Below, piece by piece: positions 38,901 through 48,445 of a stretch of 64,000 nucleotides of DNA. Below the pieces are notes generated by a model that saw only the letters and a list, made by a program, of their open reading frames with translations, had not been told where the DNA came from and did not search any database. Position 1 is the first letter of the stretch. Each line of letters begins with the position of its first letter. Both the position numbers and the translations under genes were made by a program. The DNA comes from Azolla caroliniana (Eukaryota > Polypodiophyta). The stretch lies in assembly GCA_043228905.1 (NCBI GenBank), contig JBHGNT010000002.1:1984001-2048000 (forward strand). The letters are read 5' to 3'.

Positions 38901-39102
38901 TACTATGACCTCTTCAATAGTTCTTTTTCTCCAATCAATAGTTGGGTTATGTAACTCAAACCAAGGAAGACCAAGAACTAGAGAGTGCTCTGGACTACTA
39001 ATGATGTTGAATGAGATGATACTAGCCAAATTACCTAGGACTACACGAATTGATTCATACTCTTCGACTATATCACCTGATGCTCTAGGGTGACCATCAA
39101 TA
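35927..39102 (-). pseudogene. Gypsy-A Pol (partial protease, reverse transcriptase, RNase H, integrase, chromodomain)
   Basis: Read on the minus strand. A protease remnant (HSLVLGLPWFELHNPTIDW, about 38990-38930) is followed by stops near 38900. Reverse transcriptase has [10 protein letters not shown] and [12 protein letters not shown] frameshift at about 38079 breaks the frame after YAKLEK, and the downstream frame resumes with [11 protein letters not shown]. Then come RNase H (EADASDFALRSVL, with the usual G lost, and DHKNLTYF), integrase with HHCC and D,D,E (SLDFITDLP, SDRGPQFIS, TNGQSERTNQ), and a chromodomain (LYYLVDWLGYTPNDRTWEP). Compared with Gypsy-B about 60 residues are missing in frame at about 37325. 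The last codons cross the polypurine tract and the stop codon TGA lies in the LTR. Chromodomains in such elements direct integration. Confidence 0.88.
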
Positions 39103-39506
39103 TGTTGGGATTACGGTCCCTCCGGATGGGATGGTCGGATGTCCGGGAATCGGGAATGAAGACCCCGGCTACGGAGCCGGATGATGAAGACCCCGGTTAC
39201 GGAGCCGGATGATGAAGACCCCGGCTACGGAGCCGGATGATGAAGACCCCGGCTAAGGAGCCGGATGATGAAGACCCTGGTTACGGAGCCGGATGATGAA
39301 GACCCCGGCTACGGAGCCGGATGACGAATGTACCCGGAGAGAGATCCGGATGCGGGGACATATTTGTGAATATGTTTGCCAAGGGCCCTTGAGGCTATAT
39401 TTGTAAATAGCCCGAAAGTCATATGTGTATAGATATGACTTAGGGCAAACAATTTTATGTTGTTGCTCCTTTTTATGTTTTCACTTAGAGGGAGTGAAGA
39501 GAGCAG

Positions 39507-39541
<35 letters not shown>

Positions 39542-39802
39542 AGAGGTCGCTGCCTCTGTGTATTACCGCCGCCTGTGGCGATGATAGTGAGCTCAAGGTT
39601 GTTGCCTTGTAGCTTCACCATTGTACATCTCTGTTTGTAGTGCTAGTTGGAGTTTGAGGACTCCTGTGGTTTTTCCCATTTAGGGTTTTCCACGTAAAAC
39701 ATCCAGTGTACCCTTCTCTCTATTGTCTTCGTGCATTTTGTATTTCCTGTTTTCTGTGAGTTAATCCTATTCAACGGTTGTGGCCGAGCACTGTGTTCAA
39801 CA
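39103..39802 (+). repeat. 5' LTR of Copia-2 with six 28-bp minisatellite units
   Basis: This 700-bp LTR has minisatellite units at 39153-39320, each with the palindromic core CCGGCTACGGAGCCGG or a close variant. A GA run is at about 39510-39538, followed by a conserved leader end with TTAGGGTTTTCCACGT. Confidence 0.95.
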
Positions 39803-39833
39803 AAGTGGTATCAGAGCGACGGTAACACAGAAA

Positions 39834-42800
39834 ATGGAAGGCGGCAGCAGCGGGCAGCCGGGGATGATGGTGTTGAATGCGCAGAACTACGCCGACTGGA
39901 AGATAAAGATGGAGGATCTGCTCATTGTTCGGGACCTGTATGAACCGATCGACAGGTCGGAAATACCCAAGGGGGTACTTGAGACGGAATGGAGGCTTCT
40001 GAACCGGAAAGCCGTTGCAACCATTCGGCAATACGTCGACGTGAGCGTTTTACAACACGTGGCGAACGACACCAACGCATATGAGATGTGGCAGAAGCTG
40101 TCGGGCCTCTACGAGAGGAAGAATGCGCTGAACCGGACCTCCCTGATGAGGAAGATAGTGAACCTCAAGTACCGGGACGGCGAGAGTATGGTGGAACACG
40201 TAAGCACGTTCATGGGATTCGTGAACCAGCTTGCGGCGATCAAGTTCCCGTTGGAGGATGCAATGCAAGCCATCATCCTGATGTGTACATTGCCGGAAAG
40301 CTGGGAGAACTTGGTGGTGACTCTCAGCACCTCCTGCACCGAAGATAACTTGTCCCTACAAACGGTAAAGACAAGTATTTTGAACGAAGAAGCGCGTCGG
40401 AGAGATAAAGAACCGGCCTCCGACTCGAAGGCGCTGCTTACCGAATCGGAACGGGGAAGACAACGGAACCGGAGTCCGCAAAGACGGGAGAAGTCGGGGA
40501 CCCGGTCGCAGTCAAGAGGAAGGCCCACATGCTTCCACTGTGGGAAGCCGGGGCACTTCCGGAAGAATTGTCGGCATTACCGAAAAGACAACGGAGCCGA
40601 CGACACCGATTCGAAGAAGTCACCGGAGCGAAACGGTGCATACCGGGGAGCCACGGACCGGAGAGGTCTGGATCGGCGAGGGCAGGACCGGAAAGGAACG
40701 ACGGCACTCGTGGCAAGTGAAGAAGAGATAATGCTCATTACCGAAGAGAGGGAGCTGAACCTTGCCGGTGAAGAGATGACCTGGGTGGTCGATTCCGGAG
40801 CGTCGTTCCACCTGACCCCGGAGAAGAAATACTTCTCATCCTACACAGCCGGTGAGCACGGCTGTGTCCGGATGGGAAATGAAGGTACATGCCGGATTGC
40901 CGGCATAGGAGACGTGTGGCTGATGACATCAACCGGATGCAAGATGCTGCTGAAGGATGTTCGACACGTTCTGGAGGTTCGATTGAACCTGATTTCGGCC
41001 GGGAGGCTAGACGATGAAGGCTACACAGGTAGCATCCGGAACGGTGTCATGAAGTTCAGCAAAGGGAGCCTGATAGTGGCTCGGGCCCGGAAGGTCAACA
41101 CACTGTACCTGATGAATTCCCGGCTATGTCCGGAGGATCTGAACGTGGCAGCTGACACTGCCGGTGAGCTGTGGCACAAGAGACTGTGCCACATGAGTGA
41201 GAAGGGGATGAAGAGGCTTGCAGAAGACAACCTTATTCCAGTGAAGCATGTGCACCTGGAGAAGTGCACCGATTGCCTAACCGGTAAGCAGAACCGAACC
41301 TCCTTCCACTCAAGGCCACCGACGAGACGTAGCGCACCATTGGAGTTGGTGCACACTGACGTGTGTCAAGTAGAAACAAAGTCACATGGCGGAGCCCAGT
41401 ACTTCGTGACATTCATTGATGACCACAGCCGGAAGCTGTGGACGGCACCGTTGAAGACAAAGGACCAAGTGTTGTGCGTCTTCAAAGAACTCCACGCGAG
41501 AGTGGAAAGGGAATCCGGCAAGAAGCTGAAAGCGATACGAGCGGATAACGGAGGGGAATACCGGGGGCAGTTCAAGGAGTACTGTCGCTCGAAGGGAATC
41601 CGGCTCGAGTTTACTGTGCCGAAGACGCCGGAACTGAACGGGCTGGCCGAGAGGATGAACCGGACCATAATGGAGAGGGTCCGGAGTATGCTGGCGCATG
41701 CGAAATTACCCAAGGGGTTTTGGGCTGAGGCAATGTCGACGGCGACATACGTGATAAACAGATCACCCTCAGTACCTTTGGACGGAGACACGCCGCAGAG
41801 AGTGTGGACCGGTAGGGAAGTATCCTACCGGCATCTGAAGGTGTTCGGGTGTCTCGCATATGTGCATGTGGCAAAGGACCGGAGAGGAAAGCTAGATCCA
41901 AAGACCCGGCCATGCATATTCCTCGGTTACGGCGACGACGAGTTCGGCTACCGAGTATGGGACCCGGTCGACAAGAAGATATTCAGGAGTCGTGATATCA
42001 TCTTCATGGAGGACAAGACACTCGCCGACTGGGAGTCGGAGAAGAAGATGAAGAGCTCCAAGTCGACCGGTGAGGATCAACTCTACGAGGAGCAGTCCCG
42101 ACCGGCAAGGGACCGGTTAGCACTCGAGGATCCGGCCGAAGACGGTGAAGAAACAGAACCGGCCGAGGAAGATGAAACTGATACCGGAACCGGCCCCGAT
42201 CCCGAAATGGATTCGGATGAAGAGGAAACGGAAGAGCCGGTTACCGAAGCTCCGGAACGGAGATATCCTCTGAGAGAGAGAAGGGCCCCCCGGAGATTTC
42301 CGGAACCAGAGCACGTGCTGCTAACCGACGAGGGGGAGCCGGAGAGTTTTGAAGAAGCAAAGCTTGACACCCATAGCCGCAGGTGGTTAAGTGCCATGCA
42401 GGAGGAGATGGATTCCCTGCATGAGAACCACACATACGAACTTGTGGAGTTGCCGAAAGGAAAGCGGGCACTTCGGAACAAGTGGGTGTTCAAGCTGAAA
42501 CCGGGAGATGCCGGAAACCCCCCGAGATACAAAGCCAGGATCGTGGTGAAGGGGTTCCAGCAGAAGAAGGGCGTCGACTTCGACGAGATATTTGCCCCGG
42601 TAGTGAAGATGACCTCCATTCGGACGGTGTTGAGCATAGCGGCAAGCATGGACCTCGAGGTAGAACAGATGGACGTGAAGACGGCATTCCTTCACGGTGA
42701 CCTCGAAGAAGAGATCTACATGCAGCAACCGGAAGGATTCGAGAAGAAAGGGAAGGAGCACCTGGTATGCCGGTTGAAGAAGAGCCTTTACGGACTGAAG

Positions 42801-43907
42801 CAGGCTCCCCGGCAATGGTACCGGAAGTTCGACTCTTTCATGACCGACGAAGGGTACCACAAAACGCAGTCCGATCACTGCGTGTTTGTGAAGAAGTTCG
42901 AAGGAGGAGACTTTCTAATACTCCTCCTGTACGTAGACGACATGTTGATCGTCGGACGGGACCAGGTCAAGATACGGATGCTGAAGAAAGCGCTTCACCG
43001 AACCTTCTCAATGAAGGACCTGGGTCCGGCGAGGCAAATACTAGGGATGCACATCATCCGGGACCGGAAGGAGAAGCAGTTGTGGCTGTCACAGGAGAAG
43101 TACGTGACAAAGGTGCTTCACCGGTTCAACATGTCGGAAGCAAGACCGGTCGGGTCAACCCTCCCGGCAAACTGCAAGTTGTCCAGCAAGCAAAGCCCCA
43201 AGACAAAGGCTGAGAAGGAGGACATGATGAAAGTACCATATGCCTCTGCCGTCGGAAGCTTGATGTACGCAATGGTGTGTACAAGACCGGACATAGGATA
43301 TGCAGTCGGAGTGGTGAGCCGGTACATGAGCAATCCCGGCAAAGAGCACTGGAACGCGGCCAAGTGGATACTCCGATACCTGAAGGGCACGACAAACGTG
43401 TGCCTCCGATTCGGTTCCGGTAAGCCCGAACTCGACGGCTTTACCAATTCGGATATGTCGGCTGATGCAGATACCAGCCGGTCCACATCAGGGTATGTGA
43501 TGACGTATGCAGGGGGAGCTGTTTCGTGGCAGTCGAGGCTGCAGAAGACGGTTGCGTTGTCAACCACGGAGGCGGAGTACATGGCGGCTGTTGAAGCCGG
43601 CAAGGAAATAATATGGATGAAGGACTTCATTAGAGAGCTCGGTATCCGGCAAGAGGAGTACCGACTCCACTGCGACAGTCAGAGTGCCATCCACCTTGCG
43701 AAGAACGCGGCCTATCACTCCCGGACGAAGCACATCCAACGAAGATATCACTGGATCCGGGAAAGGATAGAAGACCAGGAGTTCGTGTTGACGAAGATCC
43801 ACACGGAAGAGAACGGGTCAGATATGCTGACCAAAGTGCTCACACCCGACAAGCTGGAAGCTTGCCGGAAGAGGGTCGGACTGGAAAGACATCCCATGCC
43901 GAAGTGA
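39834..43907 (+). CDS. Copia-2 Gag-Pol polyprotein, 1357 residues, intact
   Basis: The start MEGGSSGQPG at 39834 is chosen because the in-frame ATG at 39780 lies inside the LTR, upstream of the primer-binding site. Domains in order: Gag (1 to about 215); CCHC knuckle CFHCGKPGHFRKNC (233-246); aspartic protease VDSGAS with D320; GAG-pre-integrase (LWHKRLCHMSEKG, CTDCLTGKQ); integrase with D509, D571 and E606 (a D35E spacing); reverse transcriptase with YVDD (1033-1036); RNase H with STTEAEYMA near the C-terminus. This gag-PR-INT-RT-RH order defines Ty1/copia, and the wording resembles the TNT1-94/Tork group. It copies element RNA into DNA and integrates it. No frameshift or stop is present. 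Confidence 0.95.
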   Translation: MEGGSSGQPGMMVLNAQNYADWKIKMEDLLIVRDLYEPIDRSEIPKGVLETEWRLLNRKAVATIRQYVDVSVLQHVANDTNAYEMWQKLSGLYERKNALNRTSLMRKIVNLKYRDGESMVEHVSTFMGFVNQLAAIKFPLEDAMQAIILMCTLPESWENLVVTLSTSCTEDNLSLQTVKTSILNEEARRRDKEPASDSKALLTESERGRQRNRSPQRREKSGTRSQSRGRPTCFHCGKPGHFRKNCRHYRKDNGADDTDSKKSPERNGAYRGATDRRGLDRRGQDRKGTTALVASEEEIMLITEERELNLAGEEMTWVVDSGASFHLTPEKKYFSSYTAGEHGCVRMGNEGTCRIAGIGDVWLMTSTGCKMLLKDVRHVLEVRLNLISAGRLDDEGYTGSIRNGVMKFSKGSLIVARARKVNTLYLMNSRLCPEDLNVAADTAGELWHKRLCHMSEKGMKRLAEDNLIPVKHVHLEKCTDCLTGKQNRTSFHSRPPTRRSAPLELVHTDVCQVETKSHGGAQYFVTFIDDHSRKLWTAPLKTKDQVLCVFKELHARVERESGKKLKAIRADNGGEYRGQFKEYCRSKGIRLEFTVPKTPELNGLAERMNRTIMERVRSMLAHAKLPKGFWAEAMSTATYVINRSPSVPLDGDTPQRVWTGREVSYRHLKVFGCLAYVHVAKDRRGKLDPKTRPCIFLGYGDDEFGYRVWDPVDKKIFRSRDIIFMEDKTLADWESEKKMKSSKSTGEDQLYEEQSRPARDRLALEDPAEDGEETEPAEEDETDTGTGPDPEMDSDEEETEEPVTEAPERRYPLRERRAPRRFPEPEHVLLTDEGEPESFEEAKLDTHSRRWLSAMQEEMDSLHENHTYELVELPKGKRALRNKWVFKLKPGDAGNPPRYKARIVVKGFQQKKGVDFDEIFAPVVKMTSIRTVLSIAASMDLEVEQMDVKTAFLHGDLEEEIYMQQPEGFEKKGKEHLVCRLKKSLYGLKQAPRQWYRKFDSFMTDEGYHKTQSDHCVFVKKFEGGDFLILLLYVDDMLIVGRDQVKIRMLKKALHRTFSMKDLGPARQILGMHIIRDRKEKQLWLSQEKYVTKVLHRFNMSEARPVGSTLPANCKLSSKQSPKTKAEKEDMMKVPYASAVGSLMYAMVCTRPDIGYAVGVVSRYMSNPGKEHWNAAKWILRYLKGTTNVCLRFGSGKPELDGFTNSDMSADADTSRSTSGYVMTYAGGAVSWQSRLQKTVALSTTEAEYMAAVEAGKEIIWMKDFIRELGIRQEEYRLHCDSQSAIHLAKNAAYHSRTKHIQRRYHWIRERIEDQEFVLTKIHTEENGSDMLTKVLTPDKLEACRKRVGLERHPMPK

Positions 43908-43917
43908 AGGGGGAGTT

Positions 43918-44377
43918 TGTTGGGATTACGGTCCCTCCGGATGGGATGGTCGGATGTCCGGGAATCGGGAATGAAGACCCCGGCTACGGAGCCGGATGAT
44001 GAAGACCCAGGTTACGGAGCCGGATGATGAAGACCCCGGCTACGGAGCCGGATGATGAAGACCCCGGCTACGGAGCCGGATGATGAAGACCCCGGCTACG
44101 GAACCGGATGATGAAGACCTCGGCTACGGAGCCGGATGATGAAGACCCCGGTTACGAAGCCGGATGATGAAGACCCCGGCTACGGAGCCGGATGACGAAT
44201 GTACCCGGAGAGAGATCCGGATGCGGGGACATATTTGTGAATATGTTTGCCAAGGGCCCTTGAGGCTATATTTGTAAATAGCCCGAAAGTCATATGTGTA
44301 TAGATATGACTTAGGGCAAACAGTTTTATGTTGTTGCTCCTTTTTATGTTTTCACTTAGAGGGAGTGAAGAGAGCAG

Positions 44378-44408
<31 letters not shown>

Positions 44409-44671
44409 GAAGAGGTCGCTGCCTTTGTGTATTACCGCCGCCTGTGGCGATGATAGTGAGCTCAAGGTTGTTGCCTTGTAGCTTCACCATTGTACATCTC
44501 TGTTTGTAGTGCTAGTTGGAGTTTGAGGACTCCCGTGGTTTTTCCCATTTAGGGTTTTCCACGTAAAACATCCAGTGTACCCTTCTCTCTATTGTCTTCA
44601 TGCATTTTGTATTTCCTGTTTTCTGTGAGTTAATCCTATTCAACGGTTGTGGCCGAGCACCGTGTTCAACA
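43918..44671 (+). repeat. 3' LTR of Copia-2 with eight 28-bp minisatellite units
   Basis: At 754 bp it is longer than the 5' LTR, almost entirely because of two extra minisatellite units (array 43968-44191). The other differences are six transitions and a 2-bp change in the GA run. Confidence 0.95.
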
Positions 44672-44674
44672 CAA

Positions 44675-45048
44675 TATGCACACACACACACCCTCTCTCT
44701 TTCGCTCTCGCTCTCACTCTCACTCTATCTTCTACCCACGAGTCACGACAGTTTGAACCGAATGAGTTGAAACGAATGTATAGATAGTTATTTATAGGTC
44801 TTTATGGAGTAATCTAGAATGTTCTAGAATATTTTAGATTTTATGATAAGAAATGTAATCATGAAATATTAAAGGATGTTCTAGAATAATCTAGAATGTT
44901 CTAGAATATTCTAATATCTTGTAATAACTAGAAACATAATTATTATAATCACACAACATATATGTTATTACAATGGTTAAGGGTTCAACACATAGACCAA
45001 GAAGTCGTGGGTTCGATTCTTGATAACCAAAATGTTGTCTTCATGACA
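44675..45048 (-). repeat. Rearranged 5' LTR of Gypsy-A
   Basis: 44753-45048 is colinear with the 3' LTR. 44675-44750 is the last roughly 75 bp of the LTR in inverted orientation: here + strand TCTACCCACGAGTCACGACA, in the 3' LTR its reverse complement starting at 35448. About 125 bp of the LTR middle are missing. Confidence 0.85.
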
Positions 45049-45299
45049 TCTGGTCGATATTCTTGTGTCATCCTTATGGCATGGACGACCCATACACCTC
45101 AGTAAGGCCGACATAACGCACTTATCCAGAGCCGGATATATTCTCCTTCTTCGACCATCCGTTTTGTGAGCATTGCCAGTATGGCAAGCAAGCCACGGCC
45201 TAACACTCAACGACAACACCAAGAGAATCAAGCCCGCTCGATCTGGTCCTGTAAAGAATGAGATTCGTGGGTGGTGCAACGGAAGTGACTGTGTATGTG

Positions 45300-45310
45300 T
45301 GAGTGCAGTA

Positions 45311-45363
<53 letters not shown>

Positions 45364-46430
45364 CTAAACAAGAAAAGTGTATATTACATCCAACAGTTAC
45401 TCAGTTACAAAAGTTTGGTTTAAATACCAACTAGTTTGGGGCAACTACCCTTTCAACTAATTACAAATCTATCCTAGTAAGTTGTCTACTGATTAGTGTG
45501 AACAGTGTCCCTATGGGAAGTTGAGAAGGTTGTTTGATTTATGAGCCCCTGGAAAGCATTCATGTGCTCTGCCATGCTGGATCCGTCTTGGTATCGTAGT
45601 CTCACTAACTTTTGGCATACCGAAACCTGATTTACGATTTTCTCCTAGAGCTCATTTTCCTTGTTCTCTTCATTGAATTTATTGTACAAGCTCATGTCGA
45701 TGAAGGATCTTATGTATGTCGTCGTCTTCATATGCATCACCTCCCAGGTCGCGGCATCGATCTTGTCCGGCTTCTTGTCTCCAAACTGTACTGACAACCA
45801 GAGATCTTTAACCACTAGCATGTCCCTCATCTTCGACTTCCACTGGGTAGTTGGAGCCGGTGTGCTTGAACATGCTACCAAATGATTCTTCCATTTTTCT
45901 TTCTTTGTTTGAGTTTACAACTTCGCTCTGATACCAGTTTGAGAGGAATATAGTTCGACTATAACTGATTCTTAAACACTTAATGGAAGAGAAACAGAAC
46001 AGAAATAAGACAGACACAAGGTGTTAACGTGGAAAACCCTAAATGGGAAAAATCATGGGAGCCCACAGACTCCAGCCATCACTATGAGAGGAAGGATACA
46101 ATGCGAGACTCAGAGGCAACGACCTCGAGCTCTATGACTTTGCCAACCGACGGTTACAACAGAAGATACTTTATGTTTCTCTCTCGCTCTCTCGCTCTCT
46201 CTATCTCATTGTACAACATAATGATAACAACCAACTTCTACACAAAGTGATTGCCCTAAGTCATATTTATACTTATATGACTTGAGGACTATTTACAAAT
46301 ATGGCCATGACAGGCACACTAGAAACATATTTACAAATATGTCCCTGGATCCGGTTCACACCGAATCCATCCGAATACCTTCCGGATCCGTCGCATCCAG
46401 ATCCCATCCGAAGGGGCCGAATTTCTAACA
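45300..46430 (-). mobile_element. 5' part of a copia element related to Copia-2
   Basis: On the minus strand an LTR runs from 46430 (TGTTAGAAATTCGG) to about 45937, followed by the primer-binding site (complement GCTCTGATACCA at 45925-45936) and a gag start at 45894. The LTR shares blocks with Copia-2 (ACATATTTGTAAATATG, ATATGACTTAGGGCAA, TTAGGGTTTTCCACGT) but lacks the 28-bp minisatellite. Gag (WKSKMRDMLVVKDLW) shifts frame near its start and breaks down below about 45490. A (GA)n run at 45315-45361 marks the junction with Copia-1. Confidence 0.7.
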
Positions 46431-48130
46431 CTCTTGTGGTCCACTAATCCTTGTCGTAATCAGACTTTCTTTGAACATGTGTCCAAGTTGAAATTCGTCT
46501 TCTATCTCTCGTTTAGCCGATTCCGGGTCGACTGGAGTCGAAATCGGAATCGTCTCTGGGTCATACCAGGATGCCGACTCGTCGATGACGTCTCGACTTA
46601 CTCAAACTTTTCGGGTAGATGGGTTGTAGCATTTCCAACACTCTCGTGGTCCACTAATCCTTGTCATAATCGAACTTTCTTCGAACATGTGTCCAAGTCG
46701 AAATTCGTCTTCTATCTCTCATTTAACCGATTCCGGGTCGATTGGAGTCGAAATTGGAATCGTCTCTGGGTCGTACCAAGATGTCGACTCGTCGAAAATG
46801 ACGTCTCGACTTACTCAAACTTTTCGGGTAGATGGTTTGTAGCATTTCTACCCCTTCTGTTCGAGCGAGTACCCTATGAGGATACATTTCTCTAACTTTG
46901 GGTCGAGCTTTTGTCGCGTCTCGTCGGGAATATGCACGTAGGCGATTGATCCGAAAATCCGGACCTGTGATAATTCGACTTCTTTCCAAAAAAACTCTCA
47001 TGAGGGGTTACATCGTGTACCCTAGAGGTTGTACACCTGTTCTTGAGATATACAACCATGTTCACCACTTCCGCCCAATACGATTTCGGTGGGTTCTTCT
47101 CATTCATCATTGCCCGTGCAACCTCTACTATGTGCCGATTCTTCTGTTCGGCTACACCATTTTGCTGAGGTGTATGTCGACACGAGAATTCTCGTCGAAT
47201 TCCTTCCTTTCGGAGATACGACGTAAATTCGTCTAAGAAATACTCATTGCCTCCATCTGATCGAAGGCATCATACGTGCCGACCCGTCGCTTTTTTGACT
47301 TCATTTTTAAACTTTTGGAAGTGTCTGAACACTTCCCTCTTCTGTCGGGTAGATCCAGGTGTGCGTGGAGAAGTCGTCGATGAACATGACATAGTAGCGG
47401 CAACCTCCGAATGTTGTCGTTTCGGCTTGTCCCCACACATCTAAATGTACTACATCAAGGATCCCTTTACTCACATTTCGTTCTTTTGGGAATGGATGTC
47501 GGTGTTTTTTTCCGAATTGGCACGCCTCGCATATGCCCATAATCTCTTTATCGGTAAATGTCGGGAGTCTGATTATGACTCCTTTTGGCTGCATGTTCTA
47601 GAGCTTTTGGAGATTGATGTGGTCGATTCTCTTGTGCCACAGTTTCAAGTCTGTTTCGACTTTGAGGCCTTTTGCAAACATAGCCGATTTCACCTCCTCT
47701 AATTTGAGGATGAAAATTCGGCCTTCTCGGCGACCGTGAGCTATGAGTCAAGCATCTCTTTTGATGAAGCACCCTTCGTTGTTGAATCGTACTTGCATAC
47801 CTTATTCGTCAATCTGGCCTACCGAGACCAGGTTTTTCGTGATGGTTGGAACATGCAAGACGTTCTTGAGGTAGGTTTGTTTGCCATCATTTCCGACATG
47901 CCGAATTGGGCGAGTCGTATCATCTCCGGTTTCGACATAGTTGGGTCGATCAGGCTTTCGTAATTCACGGAACCAATCTTCATGGGACGTCATGTGATTG
48001 GATGCTCTTGAGTCAACAAACCATACGTTGTCTGAAGAAGAGGTGTTAGTCGGGGCCTGTGTCGACATCGAATGTGCTTCACGGCTATTTACGAACATCC
48101 CGCCACGATCATTGTAGTCAGAATTCAAAG
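46431..48130 (-). pseudogene. Fragment of another copia element: protease to integrase
   Basis: On the minus strand the order is protease-like VWFVDSRASNHMTS (about 48030, DSR in place of DSG), GAG-pre-integrase CEACQFGKKHRHPF (about 47520), integrase VVHLDVWGQAET and YVMFIDDFSTHTW (about 47450-47370), and integrase C-terminal SYWAEVVNMVVYLKNR and HESFFGKK (about 47090-46960). Several frameshifts break it. The segment from 46431 is duplicated in tandem with a period of about 200 bp (start CTCTTGTGGTCCACTAATCC at 46431, repeated near 46638). Reverse transcriptase and LTRs are missing. Confidence 0.75.
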
Positions 48131-48445
48131 GTTAGTTCATGAGTTGTTGGTTGGTTGAGGCCAACTCTCACTTCTTCTTTCGGCACACCTCTTCGTTGTT
48201 GGCCAGAGTGAGGAGGACAAGTGGGGGACGAGTCGAGAACGGATATTAGTATTAGTTGTTAATGAGCTATAATTATAATAAGAACAAACGGAAAAAAAAA
48301 AAAAAACTGAGACTATTCGAGATTTTGAACGGCCACAATGAAAAGGTGTGACGTCAACCCATTTAAAGTGCACCACATAGAGTCATAATGCTATTATTGT
48401 ACAAGACATGCATGTGCAGGAATATAAAAGAGGCGGCGGCGAAAG
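48131..48445. other. Junction sequence with a 15-base A run
   Basis: This short stretch lies between the copia fragment and the decayed ORF. It has an A run at about 48291-48306 and no gene. Confidence 0.5.

Larger units (their letters stand above)
39103..44671 (+). mobile_element. Copia-2: complete, apparently intact Ty1/copia element, TSD CAATA
   Basis: Both LTRs (39103-39802 and 43918-44671) start TGTTGGG and end TTCAACA. CAATA is duplicated at 39098-39102 and 44672-44676. The primer-binding site TGGTATCAGAGC is at 39806-39817, and a polypurine tract AAGGGGGAG lies just before 43918. The single open frame has every expected domain, so the element may be autonomous. Outside their minisatellite the LTRs differ by six transitions in about 530 bp. 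It is clearly richer in GC, and in CCGG, than the surrounding DNA. It is nested in Gypsy-A. Confidence 0.96.
35448..45048 (-). mobile_element. Gypsy-A: chromovirus with rearranged 5' LTR, carrying nested Copia-2, TSD TCTGG
   Basis: Target duplications TCTGG are at 35443-35447 and 45049-45053. The 3' LTR is complete (35448-35934) and preceded on the minus strand by a polypurine tract (35949-35935). The 5' LTR is incomplete: 44753-45048 matches 35639-35934, but the LTR end is present as an inverted segment (44675-44750), and the primer-binding site, gag and the start of protease are gone. Pol runs from about 39102 to 35927. Copia-2 (39103-44671) inserted at the junction between the protease remnant and the inverted segment. 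The host sequence is Copia-1. Confidence 0.88.
30733..45290 (+). mobile_element. Copia-1: old, decayed Ty1/copia element interrupted by two nested elements
   Basis: Surviving parts are about 30733-32277, 34418-35447 and 45054 to about 45290. Gag (31795-32256), a degenerate zinc knuckle (CNYCKKPGHIKVNYR, about 34872-34916, last Cys replaced by Tyr), a mutated protease motif (DLGVS in place of DSGAS, about 35090) and a GAG-pre-integrase segment (LWHGRPIHLS ... CEHCQYGKQ, about 45070-45195) occur in the right order on one strand. The insertions are a deleted chromovirus (32278-34412) and Gypsy-A (35448-45048), each with a 5-bp target duplication made from Copia-1 sequence. The reverse transcriptase and the 3' LTR are missing, and stops and frameshifts are frequent. 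Confidence 0.75.

Noticed and set aside
39153-39320. Regular 28-bp direct repeats resembling a CRISPR array
   Set aside because: The units are contiguous without spacers and lie in both LTRs of a retrotransposon in plant DNA; this is a minisatellite.
39780-39833. Upstream in-frame start for the Copia-2 polyprotein
   Set aside because: The ATG at 39780 is in the LTR and the frame would cross the primer-binding site; MEGG at 39834 fits copia Gag starts.
42083-42649. Long minus-strand frame (188 residues) opposite Copia-2
   Set aside because: It is antisense to the reverse-transcriptase and linker region, low in complexity and Ser-rich, a by-product of GC-rich codons; the other antisense frames at 40.0-43.8 kb are the same.
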